From positions 1-64,000 of the forward strand of contig NZ_BJWE01000005.1 in NCBI RefSeq assembly GCF_007990205.1: a stretch of DNA of 64,000 nucleotides. Direction: 5' to 3'. The DNA comes from Pediococcus parvulus (lineage in GTDB: Bacteria > Bacillota > Bacilli > Lactobacillales > Lactobacillaceae). Below the pieces are notes generated by a model, which did no database searches, was not told where the DNA came from, and saw only the letters and a program-made list of their open reading frames with translations. The translations under genes were made by a program, and so were the position numbers. Positions 53,444 to 63,494 of this stretch are shown here, piece by piece. The first letter of the stretch is position 1. Each line of letters begins with the position of its first letter.

Positions 53444-54396
53444 TTCGTGTCAGATCCATACACAATGGTTTGGACCTTCTTCGTTATTTTGGCTATCTTA
53501 GGGAATCCACTAAACCCGCTTTGGCCATGACCATGTGTCATGACAACTAAAATGTAGCGTTCGCCATTTGGCAAAGTCACAATTCCAGCATCATTATTCG
53601 TGTCATTCAAGAAGCCCACTTTATCGGCCACCTTCGTCCCACTTTCTGCAGCTTTAGCGCCAGCTGGAATTCCAGTTCGATAAATTTGTTTACGCATTAA
53701 AGCCAAAATTTTCTTCTGATCACTACTATTCTTAAATGGGCCTTTCGCTTGGCTCAGCTTTTCCAATAAGAGCATTAGGCTGTGGCTGGTCGTTGTCGCA
53801 ACTTTTGTTTCTTGAAAAACGGGATTGTACCAGCCCTGTTTCTTAACAAAACTATTGACCGTTGCCATGCCATAACTTTGTAATTCATTATCCGCGTAAG
53901 TGTTGTCACTATTCACGATCATTTGATAAAAACCATTAGTATTGGTGGCTGTCCAGCTAAACTGCCCTTTTTGCTTTTGATTCATCAAAAAAGCACTGAT
54001 GAATAATTTAAACGTGCTGGCCGCGACTTCCGGTGTATGTGCATTGGATGATTGGGTTGTTAAGCTACCTTTTTCGTAAACCGCCGCGTTCTTTATCTTC
54101 TTAGTAGCCTTTTTAGAAGCCCCCAGATTATAAAAACTAACGCTTGTGGTTCCGTCTTTTGTCACTTTATTCAGATAAGTTTGCAGCTGAGACTTAATTT
54201 TTTGGCGTTGTTTTACCACTTGTGAACTTCGCGAAGCGTTATCCGCCTGCGAAGCACTGCTAGCCGCGTTGGAATTTGATTGTGCACTACCTGAGTTTAT
54301 TTTGATGTAAATTAATATAATCAAGAGTACTCCCATTACCCATGGGAAAGCTTTGAAAATAATTCTATTAATACTAGGTTTATTATTTCGATTCAT
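53440..54396 (-). CDS. Membrane-anchored serine hydrolase, class A beta-lactamase-like
   Basis: A 318-aa protein. One N-terminal membrane helix (residues 15-33), a Ser/Ala/Gln linker to about 70, then a penicillin-recognising domain with ASTFKLF (SxxK) near residue 125, VNSDNTYADN (SDN) near 175 and DKVGFLND near 270 in place of the usual K-T/S-G. The altered third motif makes true beta-lactamase activity doubtful; a DD-peptidase or wall-binding role is as likely. ATG 54396 follows GAAGG by 10 nt. The 54448-54561 gap shows no feature. Confidence 0.82.
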   Translation of the reverse strand: MNRNNKPSINRIIFKAFPWVMGVLLIILIYIKINSGSAQSNSNAASSASQADNASRSSQVVKQRQKIKSQLQTYLNKVTKDGTTSVSFYNLGASKKATKKIKNAAVYEKGSLTTQSSNAHTPEVAASTFKLFISAFLMNQKQKGQFSWTATNTNGFYQMIVNSDNTYADNELQSYGMATVNSFVKKQGWYNPVFQETKVATTTSHSLMLLLEKLSQAKGPFKNSSDQKKILALMRKQIYRTGIPAGAKAAESGTKVADKVGFLNDTNNDAGIVTLPNGERYILVVMTHGHGQSGFSGFPKIAKITKKVQTIVYGSDTK

Positions 54397-54561
54397 TAAT
54401 TTCAATCCTTCAGTGACGACAACCCAATTTTTTTTCCCCAATAACAAAGTTGTGCCTCTTTGATACTCTCTTTCAAGAATACTACTTAACTTGCATGTTT
54501 TGAACAGTCTTTTAGAAGCTTAATATTAACGTTTCATTACATTCCAAAAAAGTCTAGATAC

Positions 54562-54882
54562 TCAGTAAAACACACCCAATTTAACTCGCGCTTCACGACT
54601 CATTTTGTCAATCGTCCAAACGGGTTCCCAGACCAAATTGATTTTTACCTGCTTAACTTCATCGGCCGCCATCAGTGCATCAGAAATGGCATTATTTAAC
54701 AGATCGGTCAGCGGACATCCCATCGTGGTCAGTGTCATTGTCACTGTGCATAAGCCCGTTTCATCAACTTCAACGTCATAAATTAATCCCAAACCTACCA
54801 GATCAACACCAAGCTCTGGATCAATAACAGTTGATAAAATTCGAAAACCTTGATCTTTAAAATTTTCTTTTTCTAAGGTCAT
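54562..54882 (-). CDS. sufT: MIP18/DUF59 Fe-S assembly factor (SufT-like)
   Basis: A 106-aa protein of the MIP18/PaaD/DUF59 family. IDPELGVDLVGLGLIYDV (residues 21-38) and the TTMGCPLTDLL loop with the conserved cysteine near residue 55 are diagnostic. It helps Fe-S cluster maturation and lies last in the suf operon, 12 bp after sufB. Ribosome binding site GGGGG. Confidence 0.9.
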   Translation of the reverse strand: MTLEKENFKDQGFRILSTVIDPELGVDLVGLGLIYDVEVDETGLCTVTMTLTTMGCPLTDLLNNAISDALMAADEVKQVKINLVWEPVWTIDKMSREARVKLGVFY

Positions 54883-54894
54883 TCAAGGTACCCC

Positions 54895-56277
54895 CTAACC
54901 AATTGCACCTTCCATTTCAAAACTAATCAACCGGTTTAATTCCACCGCATACTCCATTGGCAATTTTTTCGTGAAAGGTTCCACAAATCCCATGACAATC
55001 ATTTCAGTAGCTTTTCGTTCGGAAATTCCCCGACTCATCAAATAATAGAGTTGCTCTTCCGAAATTTTTGATACCTTCGCTTCGTGCTCCATTGAAACAT
55101 TACTATTCAAAATTTCATTGTATGGAATCGTATCACTAGAAGAATCATCATCCATAATAATGGTGTCACACTCTACATGAGCAAACGAGCCGGCCGACTG
55201 ACGCGCAAACTTAACATTTCCGCGATAATCAACAATTCCGCCGTCTTTAGCAATTGATTTTGACACGATGGAAGATGACGTCTCAGGCGCGTTGTGAATC
55301 ATTTGGGCACCCGTATCTTGATCCACATTATGACCGGCAACTGCAATCGACAACATGGTTCCCCGTGCGCCTCTTCCGTTTAAATAAACAGAAGGATATT
55401 TCATGGTTGTTTTGGAACCGAGATTACCATCTACCCATTCCATCGTGGCATTTTCAAGTGCCTGCGCTCGTTTAGTTTCCAAACTATACACATTGTTTGA
55501 CCAGTTTTGAATGGTGGTATATCGGCAATAAGCGTCTTTCAACACATTCACTTCAACGACCGCGGCATGTAAACTATCTGTATCATATTTAGGGGCTGTG
55601 CAACCTTCCACATAGTCGATTCGACCCCCCTCGTCCACAATAATAAGTGTCCGCTCAAACTGACCAGAATTAGCGGCGTTAATCCGAAAATAAGCCTGAA
55701 CGGGAATTTGTGTTTGGACACCTTTAGGAACGTAAAGAAATGTGCCACCGGACCAAACAGCCGCATTCAATGCAGCAAACTTATTATTCGTGGGTGGTAC
55801 AAGTTTGCCAAACCATTTTTTGAATAGTTGCGGATATTTTTGTAAAGCGGTGTCCGTATCTGTAAAAATAATCCCTTTCTTCGCAAAAGATTCGCGCATA
55901 TTATGATAAACCGCTTCGGACTCATATTGCGCGGAAGAGCCGGCTAAATATTGTCTTTCCGCTTGCGGAACGCCTAACCGATCAAATGTCTTTTTGATGG
56001 TTGCTGGCACATCATCCCAGTTTCGAAACTTCTTATCCGTTGCCTTTTGGTAGTACAACATATTTTTCAAGTCCAGATCATCCAGTTTGGGACCAAACTT
56101 TGGAATGGGCATCTTCTGATAAACTTTATAAGCCGCCAATCGATAGTCTAACATCCATTTTGGTTCATGCTTTTCGGCCGAAATTTGCCGAATAATTTTT
56201 TCATTTAAGCCTTTACCAGTTGAAAAAACAGGCTTCACATCATCATGAAATCCATATTCGTAATCTTCTGTTGCCAT
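54895..56277 (-). CDS. sufB: Fe-S cluster assembly scaffold SufB
   Basis: A 460-aa protein. Contains the SufB/D core with [15 protein letters not shown] near residue 215, [19 protein letters not shown] near 300 and the C-terminal [17 protein letters not shown] helix. It forms SufBC2D with the neighbouring sufC and sufD products, where clusters are built from SufS/SufU-derived sulfur. AGGAGGT precedes the ATG; the gene follows sufU by 2 bp. Confidence 0.97.
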   Translation of the reverse strand: MATEDYEYGFHDDVKPVFSTGKGLNEKIIRQISAEKHEPKWMLDYRLAAYKVYQKMPIPKFGPKLDDLDLKNMLYYQKATDKKFRNWDDVPATIKKTFDRLGVPQAERQYLAGSSAQYESEAVYHNMRESFAKKGIIFTDTDTALQKYPQLFKKWFGKLVPPTNNKFAALNAAVWSGGTFLYVPKGVQTQIPVQAYFRINAANSGQFERTLIIVDEGGRIDYVEGCTAPKYDTDSLHAAVVEVNVLKDAYCRYTTIQNWSNNVYSLETKRAQALENATMEWVDGNLGSKTTMKYPSVYLNGRGARGTMLSIAVAGHNVDQDTGAQMIHNAPETSSSIVSKSIAKDGGIVDYRGNVKFARQSAGSFAHVECDTIIMDDDSSSDTIPYNEILNSNVSMEHEAKVSKISEEQLYYLMSRGISERKATEMIVMGFVEPFTKKLPMEYAVELNRLISFEMEGAIG

Positions 56278-56279
56278 TG

Positions 56280-56720
56280 TTAATTACCTCCTTCCAAAGC
56301 TTCTTGAGCTGCATGCCAAGCTAAAGTGGCACATTTGATTCGCGCGGGGAACTCCGCCACACTGCCTAAAATTTCTGCATCGCCAAGCCATGCTTTCGCT
56401 TTTGTTGAAATTTGCTTGCCCATAACCAACTGAAAAAAAGCTTCACAACCTGCAACTGCCTCAGTTTTAGTTAACCCGGCAAGCGCATCTGTCATCATGC
56501 TTGCTGATGCTTGTGAAATGGTACAACCATTTCCTGTAAAAGACACCTGCTGCACCTTGTCGTCTTTCATTAAGATAAAGGCACGAATATCGTCGCCACA
56601 GGACACATTATGTAATTCCACACTAGTCGTCGCATCCGGTAACGCCAGTTTGTGGTGGGGATGACTTGCATGATCCATGACGACCGCCATATATAGCTGA
56701 TTTAATTTATTTAGACTCAC
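56280..56720 (-). CDS. sufU: SufU sulfur-relay protein
   Basis: A 146-aa zinc protein that accepts persulfide from SufS. All expected zinc ligands are visible: SCGDD (C, D), GNGCTIS (C) and RIKCATLAW (C). Begins [23 protein letters not shown] at 56720, 10 nt after AAGGAG, is preferred to the TTG at 56726, which is only 4 nt from it. It overlaps the sufS end by about 14 bp, and sufB starts 2 bp after it. Confidence 0.93.
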   Translation of the reverse strand: MSLNKLNQLYMAVVMDHASHPHHKLALPDATTSVELHNVSCGDDIRAFILMKDDKVQQVSFTGNGCTISQASASMMTDALAGLTKTEAVAGCEAFFQLVMGKQISTKAKAWLGDAEILGSVAEFPARIKCATLAWHAAQEALEGGN

Positions 56721-57945
56721 CTGCAAAAAACTCCTTCACCATTTGAATTGCCTGGACAAAACGATCCAGATCTTCAACTGAGTTATAAAAACTCAAACTT
56801 GCCCGAACGGTGGCTTGTACCCCTAACGTCGCCATTAATGGTTGCGCACAGTGGTGACCTGCTCGAACCTCAACGCCTAACATGTCCAATCCAGTGGCCA
56901 CGTCATGAGGATGAAGCTGACCTAAATTAAACGAAATGATCCCCGCATGTTGACTAGCCTCTTTTGACCCGTATATTGTGAGCTTGTTAACAGCAGTCAG
57001 TTTCGGAAATAAATAAGCGGTTAATTGCTGTTCTCTGGCGTTAATTTCAGCCATGCCAATTTCAGACAGATAGTCAATTGCAGCGCCTAACCCAATAACA
57101 CCACCAATATTTGGGGTTCCGGCCTCAAACTTCCATGGTGCTGCTTGCCAAGTGGCATTCGTGCGGCTAACACTTTCGATCATTTCACCACCAAATTGAA
57201 CGGGTGGCATTTCTGCCAGCAATTCTGGTTTGCCATAACACACACCAATGCCCGTTGTCGCCAGCATCTTATGACCAGAAAAGGTCAAAAAATCGGCATC
57301 TAAATCCTGAACATCAACTTTTTGATGGGCAACAGATTGAGCAGCATCCACCACAATATACGCTTGATGTTGGTGGGCTAATTTTGCGATTTCTTTAATG
57401 GGGTTAGTCACCCCAAGTACATTGCTGGTTTGCGTGATTGCCACAAGCTTCGTTTTATTTGTTAATTTGTGTTTCAAATCAGCCATGTCTAAAGTCTGAT
57501 CCGCATTTAACTCGACATATCTCAAAGTTGCGTGTTTCCGTTTCGCCAATTGTTGCCATGGAATCAAATTACTGTGATGTTCCATAATTGTAATCAGAAT
57601 TTCGTCGCCTTGAGTTACCACTAAATTGCCAAAACTAGTGGCAATCAAATTTAAACTATCAGTAGTGGACCGGGTATACACAATTGATTTAGCACTCGGT
57701 GCATTAATAAATGCAGCAACTTGATTCCGTACCTGTTCGTAGGCAGCTGTTGCCTCGTTAGCCAGGGTGTAAACGCCACGATGGACATTGGCATTCGAGT
57801 GTTGATAAAAATCACCAATCCGATTCAAAACTTGATTAGGAGTTTGCGAAGTCGCTGCATTATCCAGATAGACCAAGGGCTCATCATTAATTTTGCGTTT
57901 TAAAATCGGAAAGTCATGAGACAAATTTTTAAACTTATTAGGCAT
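56707..57945 (-). CDS. sufS: Cysteine desulfurase SufS
   Basis: A 412-aa PLP enzyme that takes sulfur from cysteine. The PLP lysine is in FLTFSGHKMLATTG near residue 225, the active cysteine in VRAGHHCAQPL near residue 365, and the 11-residue group II insertion region is present. Starts 8 bp inside the end of sufD and ends inside sufU, so sufD-S-U-B is tightly coupled. Confidence 0.97.
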   Translation of the reverse strand: MPNKFKNLSHDFPILKRKINDEPLVYLDNAATSQTPNQVLNRIGDFYQHSNANVHRGVYTLANEATAAYEQVRNQVAAFINAPSAKSIVYTRSTTDSLNLIATSFGNLVVTQGDEILITIMEHHSNLIPWQQLAKRKHATLRYVELNADQTLDMADLKHKLTNKTKLVAITQTSNVLGVTNPIKEIAKLAHQHQAYIVVDAAQSVAHQKVDVQDLDADFLTFSGHKMLATTGIGVCYGKPELLAEMPPVQFGGEMIESVSRTNATWQAAPWKFEAGTPNIGGVIGLGAAIDYLSEIGMAEINAREQQLTAYLFPKLTAVNKLTIYGSKEASQHAGIISFNLGQLHPHDVATGLDMLGVEVRAGHHCAQPLMATLGVQATVRASLSFYNSVEDLDRFVQAIQMVKEFFAGESK

Positions 57946-59125
57946 TGGGCAACTTTCTTTCTAAACTTTTTTGGAAGCTTTGACGTATTTGAGGATTGGC
58001 TATTTCTTTTGCCAATTCACCAATAAATCCCCGGACCACTAATCGCTTGGCAGTTGGTTTTGATAGGCCACGACTCATTAAATAATACAATTGTTTCTTA
58101 TCCAAACGGCCAACGCTAGCAGCATGACCTGCTTCCACATCATTTTCATCAATTAACAAAATGGGATTAGCATCCCCACTAGCCTTGTCTGATAACATTA
58201 AGATGCGATTTTCTTGTTCCGCAATCGTCCCATGCGCCCCGTGGATAATTTTGCCAATTCCATTAAAGACTAATCGTGATTCATCCAAAATGACTCCTCG
58301 CTGTCGAATTTTACCCACAGAATGGGGAGCAAAATTAGTAACTCGCGTATTCATACCCTGTGTTTGTTTTCCAGAAGTGATGGCCGCATTGTTAATTGTG
58401 GCAACTGCCCGTCTACCAACCAACTCGGCGTTCATTTCCGCAATGACGTTGCCATCGCTAAAGGATCCGATCGACCAATTAAGATGCGCATTTTCACCAA
58501 CAGAAGCTTGACGATTCAAATAAATTGGTTGAGCGGCAGTAAAATCATCCAAATTAATTAAATTCAAGTGACTATTGGCCTCTAAAACAATTTCTGAAAT
58601 TCGATGGCCGGTTTTGGCGGTTCCTGCCCCATTGCTCTGTATCCCAATCGTCGCCTGTGCGCCTTCACCTAGAATAATCAGGTTATGACTTATTTCCTGC
58701 TCAAACTTTGTCTTTGAGTTTTCCGGTAAAAGGATTGGCTTCGTTAATTTTGTGTTTGCAGGAATATAAAGAAAGCTCCCAGCATTCACAAAGGCCGTAC
58801 TAAAATTAACCAATCGATCTGTTAAAGTCGTCAGTGCTTTTTGAAGATAATACTTTTCCACTAGCTTTTCATGCTTCATTAACGCCGTAGCCAACGTGCA
58901 TAAAATATAATCATTTGTACTACAATCCATCTCTTGATCGATAGACGGTTTAACTTGAGTCATTAGTTCGCCTAATTGCCAATCTTCATAATGAACTTTG
59001 GCAAACCGGGGCAATTTAGTATTCCGATAATTCTTTAAAGCAGTTTTTCGAATATCCGTAAACCAAGCAGGCTCATTTGGAAATAAGCCTAACTCTGGTA
59101 ACTTTTTCATTATGGGTTCACTCAT
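57938..59125 (-). CDS. sufD: Fe-S assembly protein SufD
   Basis: A 395-aa paralogue of SufB with the shared beta-helix core; VFNGIGKIIHGAHGTIAEQENR near residue 275 and the C-terminal SRGLSKPTAKRLVVRGFIGEL motif are typical. Forms SufBC2D. GGAGGT lies 10 nt before the ATG. sufC ends 5 bp upstream. Confidence 0.95.
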   Translation of the reverse strand: MSEPIMKKLPELGLFPNEPAWFTDIRKTALKNYRNTKLPRFAKVHYEDWQLGELMTQVKPSIDQEMDCSTNDYILCTLATALMKHEKLVEKYYLQKALTTLTDRLVNFSTAFVNAGSFLYIPANTKLTKPILLPENSKTKFEQEISHNLIILGEGAQATIGIQSNGAGTAKTGHRISEIVLEANSHLNLINLDDFTAAQPIYLNRQASVGENAHLNWSIGSFSDGNVIAEMNAELVGRRAVATINNAAITSGKQTQGMNTRVTNFAPHSVGKIRQRGVILDESRLVFNGIGKIIHGAHGTIAEQENRILMLSDKASGDANPILLIDENDVEAGHAASVGRLDKKQLYYLMSRGLSKPTAKRLVVRGFIGELAKEIANPQIRQSFQKSLERKLPNA

Positions 59126-59130
59126 CTTCG

Positions 59131-59928
59131 TTAGACCTCCGAATCAACCAAATCAACATGAATTCCTAACTCATCTCGTAAACCAGAATAACCTTCATCC
59201 TCCAAGCGATCGGCCAATGAAGCATCCCCCGTTTTTACGATGCGGCCACCCATCATAACGTGCACTTGATCAGGTTTAATATATTTCAAAATTCGTTTGT
59301 AATGGGTAATCATCAACGTTCCAAAATCTGGACCCATAACATGATTCACCCCTTTAGAAACAACTTGAAGCGCATCAATATCAAGCCCGGAATCCAATTC
59401 ATCTAAAATGGCAAAAGTCGGTTTAATCATCAGTAATTGCAAAATTTCATTGCGTTTCCGTTCGCCACCAGAAAAGCCCTCGTTTAAATAACGTTCTGCC
59501 ATGTCACTCGTCATATTTAAAATGGCTAACGCACTATCTAACTGAGTTAAAAAATCTTTAATTGGAATTGGGGCACCTTCTGGTCGGCGGGCATTAATGG
59601 CAGCACGTAAGAATTCCATGTTGGTAATGCCTTTTATTTCTGCCGGATATTGCATAGCCAAAAATAATCCTGCACGTGCCCGCACATCTACCGCTTGCTT
59701 TAACAAGCTTTTACCGTTCAATAAAATGTCACCCTGTGTCACGTGGTAGCGGGGATTACCCATAATGGTTTCCGACAAGGTAGATTTTCCTGTGCCATTT
59801 GGACCCATAATTGCATGAACTTCACCGGTATGAATCGTTAAATTGACGCCGGTTAGAATTTCCTTCATTTTTTGAGTATCCTCATCTTTAACTGCCACAT
59901 GTAAGTCTTTAATTTCTAAAGTTTTCAT
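59131..59928 (-). CDS. sufC: Fe-S assembly ATPase SufC
   Basis: A 265-aa ABC-type ATPase that drives SufBC2D. Walker A GPNGTGKST near residue 38, signature FSGGERKRNEIL near 148 and Walker B FAILDELDSGLD near 173 (the SufC-specific DELDSGLD). The ATG at 59928 follows GGAGGACAG; an upstream in-frame TTG/other extension lies in the preceding gene's tail. First gene of the suf cluster, 13 bp after the VIT-like gene. Confidence 0.96.
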   Translation of the reverse strand: MKTLEIKDLHVAVKDEDTQKMKEILTGVNLTIHTGEVHAIMGPNGTGKSTLSETIMGNPRYHVTQGDILLNGKSLLKQAVDVRARAGLFLAMQYPAEIKGITNMEFLRAAINARRPEGAPIPIKDFLTQLDSALAILNMTSDMAERYLNEGFSGGERKRNEILQLLMIKPTFAILDELDSGLDIDALQVVSKGVNHVMGPDFGTLMITHYKRILKYIKPDQVHVMMGGRIVKTGDASLADRLEDEGYSGLRDELGIHVDLVDSEV

Positions 59929-59941
59929 TCTCTGTCCTCCA

Positions 59942-60553
59942 TTATCCCGATACCGCCACGCCAAGTAATGTCCCGATAAAATAGGTCACTAACGTGGTAA
60001 AAACACCCACTGAAATGTTTCGAATCACCGCCTTATAAATCGGTGTTCCAGCTTTTTGATAACCAATAATCGCGTTGATCGAAAGAGCTGCAATCATTGC
60101 CAACGACGTATTCCAAACTCACCATTGACTAGTTGAAAGACTGATTGCCAATAGTGGGATTAAAGCCCCACATAAAAACGAAAAGAAGGAAGCCGTAGCA
60201 GCATGAATTGGATTTAAGACATCAATTTCTCTAATCTTTGTTTGATAGGTTTCTGAAGTTTTGTAAACCGTGCTGGCTTGCCCTTGAATACTTAACCGGT
60301 TCAGCTGGACCTCTTTTTGGGCGCTTACGGAAATAAATTCACCACCAGCCATCGAACAGGCCCCAGCAAGCATACCGGAGACGCCGCTGATGAAAAGTGT
60401 ATAACTGTTTAAATTGGCTGCTGCTGCTCCCAAAACAATTCCAGAAACAGAAATAATACCGTCATTGGCTCCTAAGATTCCCGCTCGAATCACATTTAAA
60501 CTATCCCAAAAATGAAATCTTTTAGTTGTAATCAATTTATGAATTTCTAACAT
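59942..60553 (-). pseudogene. VIT1/Ccc1-like metal transporter interrupted by TGA
   Basis: The first 144 codons encode the VIT-family start (RAGILGANDGIISVSGIVLG then the MAGGEFISVSAQKEV motif), ending LSTSQW and TGA at 60119-60121. After the TGA the same frame continues without a break as VWNTSLAMIAALSINAIIGY then QKAGTPIYKAVIRNISVGVF to a final TAA at 59944-59942, giving a normal ~203-residue family length. One substitution (from TGG or CGA) explains it. VIT proteins move Fe2+/Mn2+; it sits 13 bp before sufC on the same strand. Confidence 0.85.
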
Positions 60554-60605
60554 CTAATTTCTCCAATCTTATGTCGTCCTGTTAAATTCTTAATTTTTTT
60601 GACGA

Positions 60606-60644
60606 AAAATGCATGAATCGGGAGCATCAAAAATTCATGCATTC
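60606..60644 (-). terminator. nrdDG terminator
   Basis: GAATGCATGAAT pairs with ATTCATGCAT, followed by TTTTTCG on the minus strand. Confidence 0.88.
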
Positions 60645-60657
60645 AAAATAAATTTAG

Positions 60658-61239
60658 TTACCGGACTAATTTATCCCAGATTACAACTTTATGGGTAGCC
60701 AACGATTTTGGCACATCGATAATACGCTGATTGGCGCTCCCTCGAAATTGAAGGGTTAAATCTTTTTGTTCTTCCAGAAAACGCCCGTCAACCAAAATAT
60801 CCAATAGCGACAACATTTCCAATTTGTCGTCTGAATCCTTCAGCAATTCATCCCAGGTATAACCAGACCAAGACCAAATATCCTTGCTATGACCAAATTC
60901 TTGACGCACCCGTTTACAAATTCTTAGGCAAACTTGGGTATTCAAAAAAGGTTCACCACCCAATAAGGTCAATCCCTGCACATAATCTTGACTGAGATCT
61001 TCAATAATCTGATCTTCCAATTCTTGAGTGTAAGGTTTGCCATAGTGAAAATTTTGTGCCGCCACATTGTAGCAACCAGGGCAGTGAAATGGACAGCCAC
61101 TCACATATAAGCTACAGCGAACACCTTCGCCATCCACAAAGTTAAAAGCCTTATAATCGGCAATATACTGGAGACTAAGATCTTTAGCCAACCACTCTTT
61201 CGGAGTCGGATTGTTTGGACCGTGCATTTTTTGCGGCAT
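60658..61239 (-). CDS. nrdG: Anaerobic ribonucleotide reductase activase
   Basis: A 193-aa radical-SAM enzyme that makes the glycyl radical on NrdD. The CxxxCxxC cluster motif is CPFHCPGC near residue 49, and TLLGGEPFLN near 93 is the SAM-binding GGE motif. The ATG at 61239 follows GGAG by 10 nt and overlaps nrdD by 56 bp, an unusually long overlap; a later ATG at 61227 is possible. Confidence 0.95.
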   Translation of the reverse strand: MPQKMHGPNNPTPKEWLAKDLSLQYIADYKAFNFVDGEGVRCSLYVSGCPFHCPGCYNVAAQNFHYGKPYTQELEDQIIEDLSQDYVQGLTLLGGEPFLNTQVCLRICKRVRQEFGHSKDIWSWSGYTWDELLKDSDDKLEMLSLLDILVDGRFLEEQKDLTLQFRGSANQRIIDVPKSLATHKVVIWDKLVR

Positions 61240-63391
61240 TCTTTATCATCTCCATCGTTAGATTTTTTCTTCGTGAAGCAATTTCTACGTGTCGGCCATG
61301 GACCATTGGCCGTTGTTGCGGATTTCCCAAATATCCACAGGTTCGTTTGACGACATCGCAATATTGCGGATCGTGGTTGCCACATTGTGGACACTGAAAG
61401 CCACGAGCAGTCGCTTTAAATTCACCCTTAAACCCACATTTATAGCACTTATCAATCGACGTGTTGGTTCCTAGATAGCCCACATGATCATAGGCCCAAT
61501 CCCAAACTGCTTCGAGAGCTTTCGGATTTTGCGTCAAATTCGGATATTCACAGTAATGGATAAAACCACCCGAAGCGTATTTAGGAAAGTCCTGTTCAAA
61601 GGTTAATTTTTCAAATGGGGTCGGATGTTTACGGACGTCATAGTGAAAACTATTTGTGTAATATTCTTTATCTGTCACATTGGCCACTTTACCAAACTTC
61701 GCAATGTCGTCACGACAAAAAGTATCCGTCAAGGACTCAGCTGGCGTGGAGTATAAACTATAATGATAACCACTGGCCTGAGCCCACTCATCACATTTCT
61801 GTCGCATGGCTTTCACAACTTTTTCTGCAAATTCGTGCGCTTGGGCATTGTGCTCCCAGTTTTCACCATAAAACACAGTGCACACTTCGTATAACCCGAT
61901 GTATCCTAACGAAACAGTCGCCCGTTGATTCTTAAATAAGTCATCTACATTCCCATCGGCCGGTAATCGTTTGCCAAATGCCCCATACATATACAGTAAT
62001 GGTGCATTTTTTGGCTGTGCTTCTTTCGTGCGTTCAATACGATAGGCTAAGGCTTGGTGACACAAATTCATCCGTTCATCAAAAATCTCCCAGAATAACT
62101 TTTGATCACCATTAGCAGACAACGCCAACCGAGGTAGGTTTAGCGTGACGACGCCTAGATTCATTCGGCCTGAGTTTACTTCTTTGCCGTTTTCATCATG
62201 CCATCCCTGTAAAAATGACCGACACCCCATTGGTGTTTTGAAACTGCCCGTTAATTCCTTGATCTTGTCGTACATTAAAAGATCTGGATACATTCGCTTC
62301 GTTGAACATTCAACTGCTAGTTGTTTAATATCGTAATTGGGATCAGTTGGCCGTAAATTTAAGCCACGTTTCAACGTGAAAATTAACTTTGGAAAAATAG
62401 CCGTTCGATGCTCTGTTCCCAGACCCTTGATCCGAATTTCCAGAATTGATTTTTGAATTTCTCGTTCAATCCAACTAGTGCCCAGACCAAAGTTAACGGT
62501 GGTAAACGGTGTCTGCCCTTGTGAAGAATATAAAGTGTTGATTTCATATTCCAGTGCCTGCATGGCATCGTAAATGTCCTTACGTGTTTTTGCTTTGGCA
62601 TAAGCCGCTTGTTTATCAGCAGCCACCCACTTTTTGGCATCAGTTAAGTGTTTTTGATAATTAATCTCCGCATAAGGAGCCAAAAGCTGATCAATTCGGT
62701 TGGCGGAACAGCCACCATACTGAAGTGAAGCCACGTTCGCAATGATTTGTGCCATCTGGGCCGTAGCGGTTTGAATGGAGCGTGGCGAATCTACTTCGGC
62801 ATTACCAATTTTGTAGCCATTTTTTAACATGCCATCAAAATCGATCAAACAGCAGTTAGTTTCGGGAGTCACGGGTGAATAGTCCAAGTCATGCCAGTGA
62901 ATATCACCCCGCAAATGAGCTTTAGCTACTAATTCTGGCAACATTTTAAGTCCCATCGCCCGACTGGCAGCGCCAGCCTCCAAATCTCGTTGCGTATTAA
63001 AGATGGTGCTATCTTTATTGGCATTTTCATGGACAACTTCGGCATCCCGTTCAAAAACTTTTTCAATTCTTTTTTGCACATTCGTGGCATCGGCAAATTT
63101 TTGCTGATCAGCTAAATAAAAATCTCGATACTTTTGGGCTGCTTCAGCGAATCCCTGATTTTTTAATTGGGTCAGAACAGCATCATGAATATCACGCGTT
63201 TGAATAACTGTTTGATCATGAAACTGATCATACAAAGCCTCATAAATTAATTCTCTGTCACTTTCATCTGGTAAAACCTTGGATAAGCTAAAAATTAACT
63301 TATAAGGATGAAACTTGGCCGTTTCGCCATCTCTTTTTTGAACTGGAATTGTTCGTAATAGTCCTAATTTGTCTTTAATTGTTGATATCAT
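61184..63391 (-). CDS. nrdD: Anaerobic ribonucleoside-triphosphate reductase
   Basis: A 735-aa class III reductase that makes dNTPs without oxygen. An N-terminal ATP-cone (VQKRDGETAKFHPYKLIFSL) is followed by the barrel with TNCCLIDFDGML; the zinc site CYKCG and CPQCG, and the radical-glycine motif RTCGYLG lie near the C-terminus. AGGAGGT precedes the ATG. nrdG is coupled downstream. Two NrdR-box-like palindromes lie 60-100 bp upstream, so it is probably repressed by NrdR-dATP. Confidence 0.97.
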   Translation of the reverse strand: MISTIKDKLGLLRTIPVQKRDGETAKFHPYKLIFSLSKVLPDESDRELIYEALYDQFHDQTVIQTRDIHDAVLTQLKNQGFAEAAQKYRDFYLADQQKFADATNVQKRIEKVFERDAEVVHENANKDSTIFNTQRDLEAGAASRAMGLKMLPELVAKAHLRGDIHWHDLDYSPVTPETNCCLIDFDGMLKNGYKIGNAEVDSPRSIQTATAQMAQIIANVASLQYGGCSANRIDQLLAPYAEINYQKHLTDAKKWVAADKQAAYAKAKTRKDIYDAMQALEYEINTLYSSQGQTPFTTVNFGLGTSWIEREIQKSILEIRIKGLGTEHRTAIFPKLIFTLKRGLNLRPTDPNYDIKQLAVECSTKRMYPDLLMYDKIKELTGSFKTPMGCRSFLQGWHDENGKEVNSGRMNLGVVTLNLPRLALSANGDQKLFWEIFDERMNLCHQALAYRIERTKEAQPKNAPLLYMYGAFGKRLPADGNVDDLFKNQRATVSLGYIGLYEVCTVFYGENWEHNAQAHEFAEKVVKAMRQKCDEWAQASGYHYSLYSTPAESLTDTFCRDDIAKFGKVANVTDKEYYTNSFHYDVRKHPTPFEKLTFEQDFPKYASGGFIHYCEYPNLTQNPKALEAVWDWAYDHVGYLGTNTSIDKCYKCGFKGEFKATARGFQCPQCGNHDPQYCDVVKRTCGYLGNPQQRPMVHGRHVEIASRRKNLTMEMIKNAAKNARSKQSDSERVVG

Positions 63392-63449
63392 ATTGTACCT
63401 CCTACTGCTTTATATATTATCTATTATTGTGTTTTAGTAAGTAAAATAC

Positions 63450-63494
63450 CACAACTTGTTGTGATTTTATCTTATGTGCATACTATATATAGTA
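63450..63494. promoter_or_regulatory. Tandem NrdR-box-like palindromes
   Basis: TACTATATATAGTA (63481-63494) is a perfect palindrome matching the core of the NrdR consensus ACACWATATATWGTGT. CACAACTTGTTGTG (63450-63463) is a second dyad (CACAAC-TT-GTTGTG). Their centres are 31 bp apart, the three-turn spacing typical of paired NrdR boxes. The surrounding 63392-63699 region has no gene. Confidence 0.8.
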
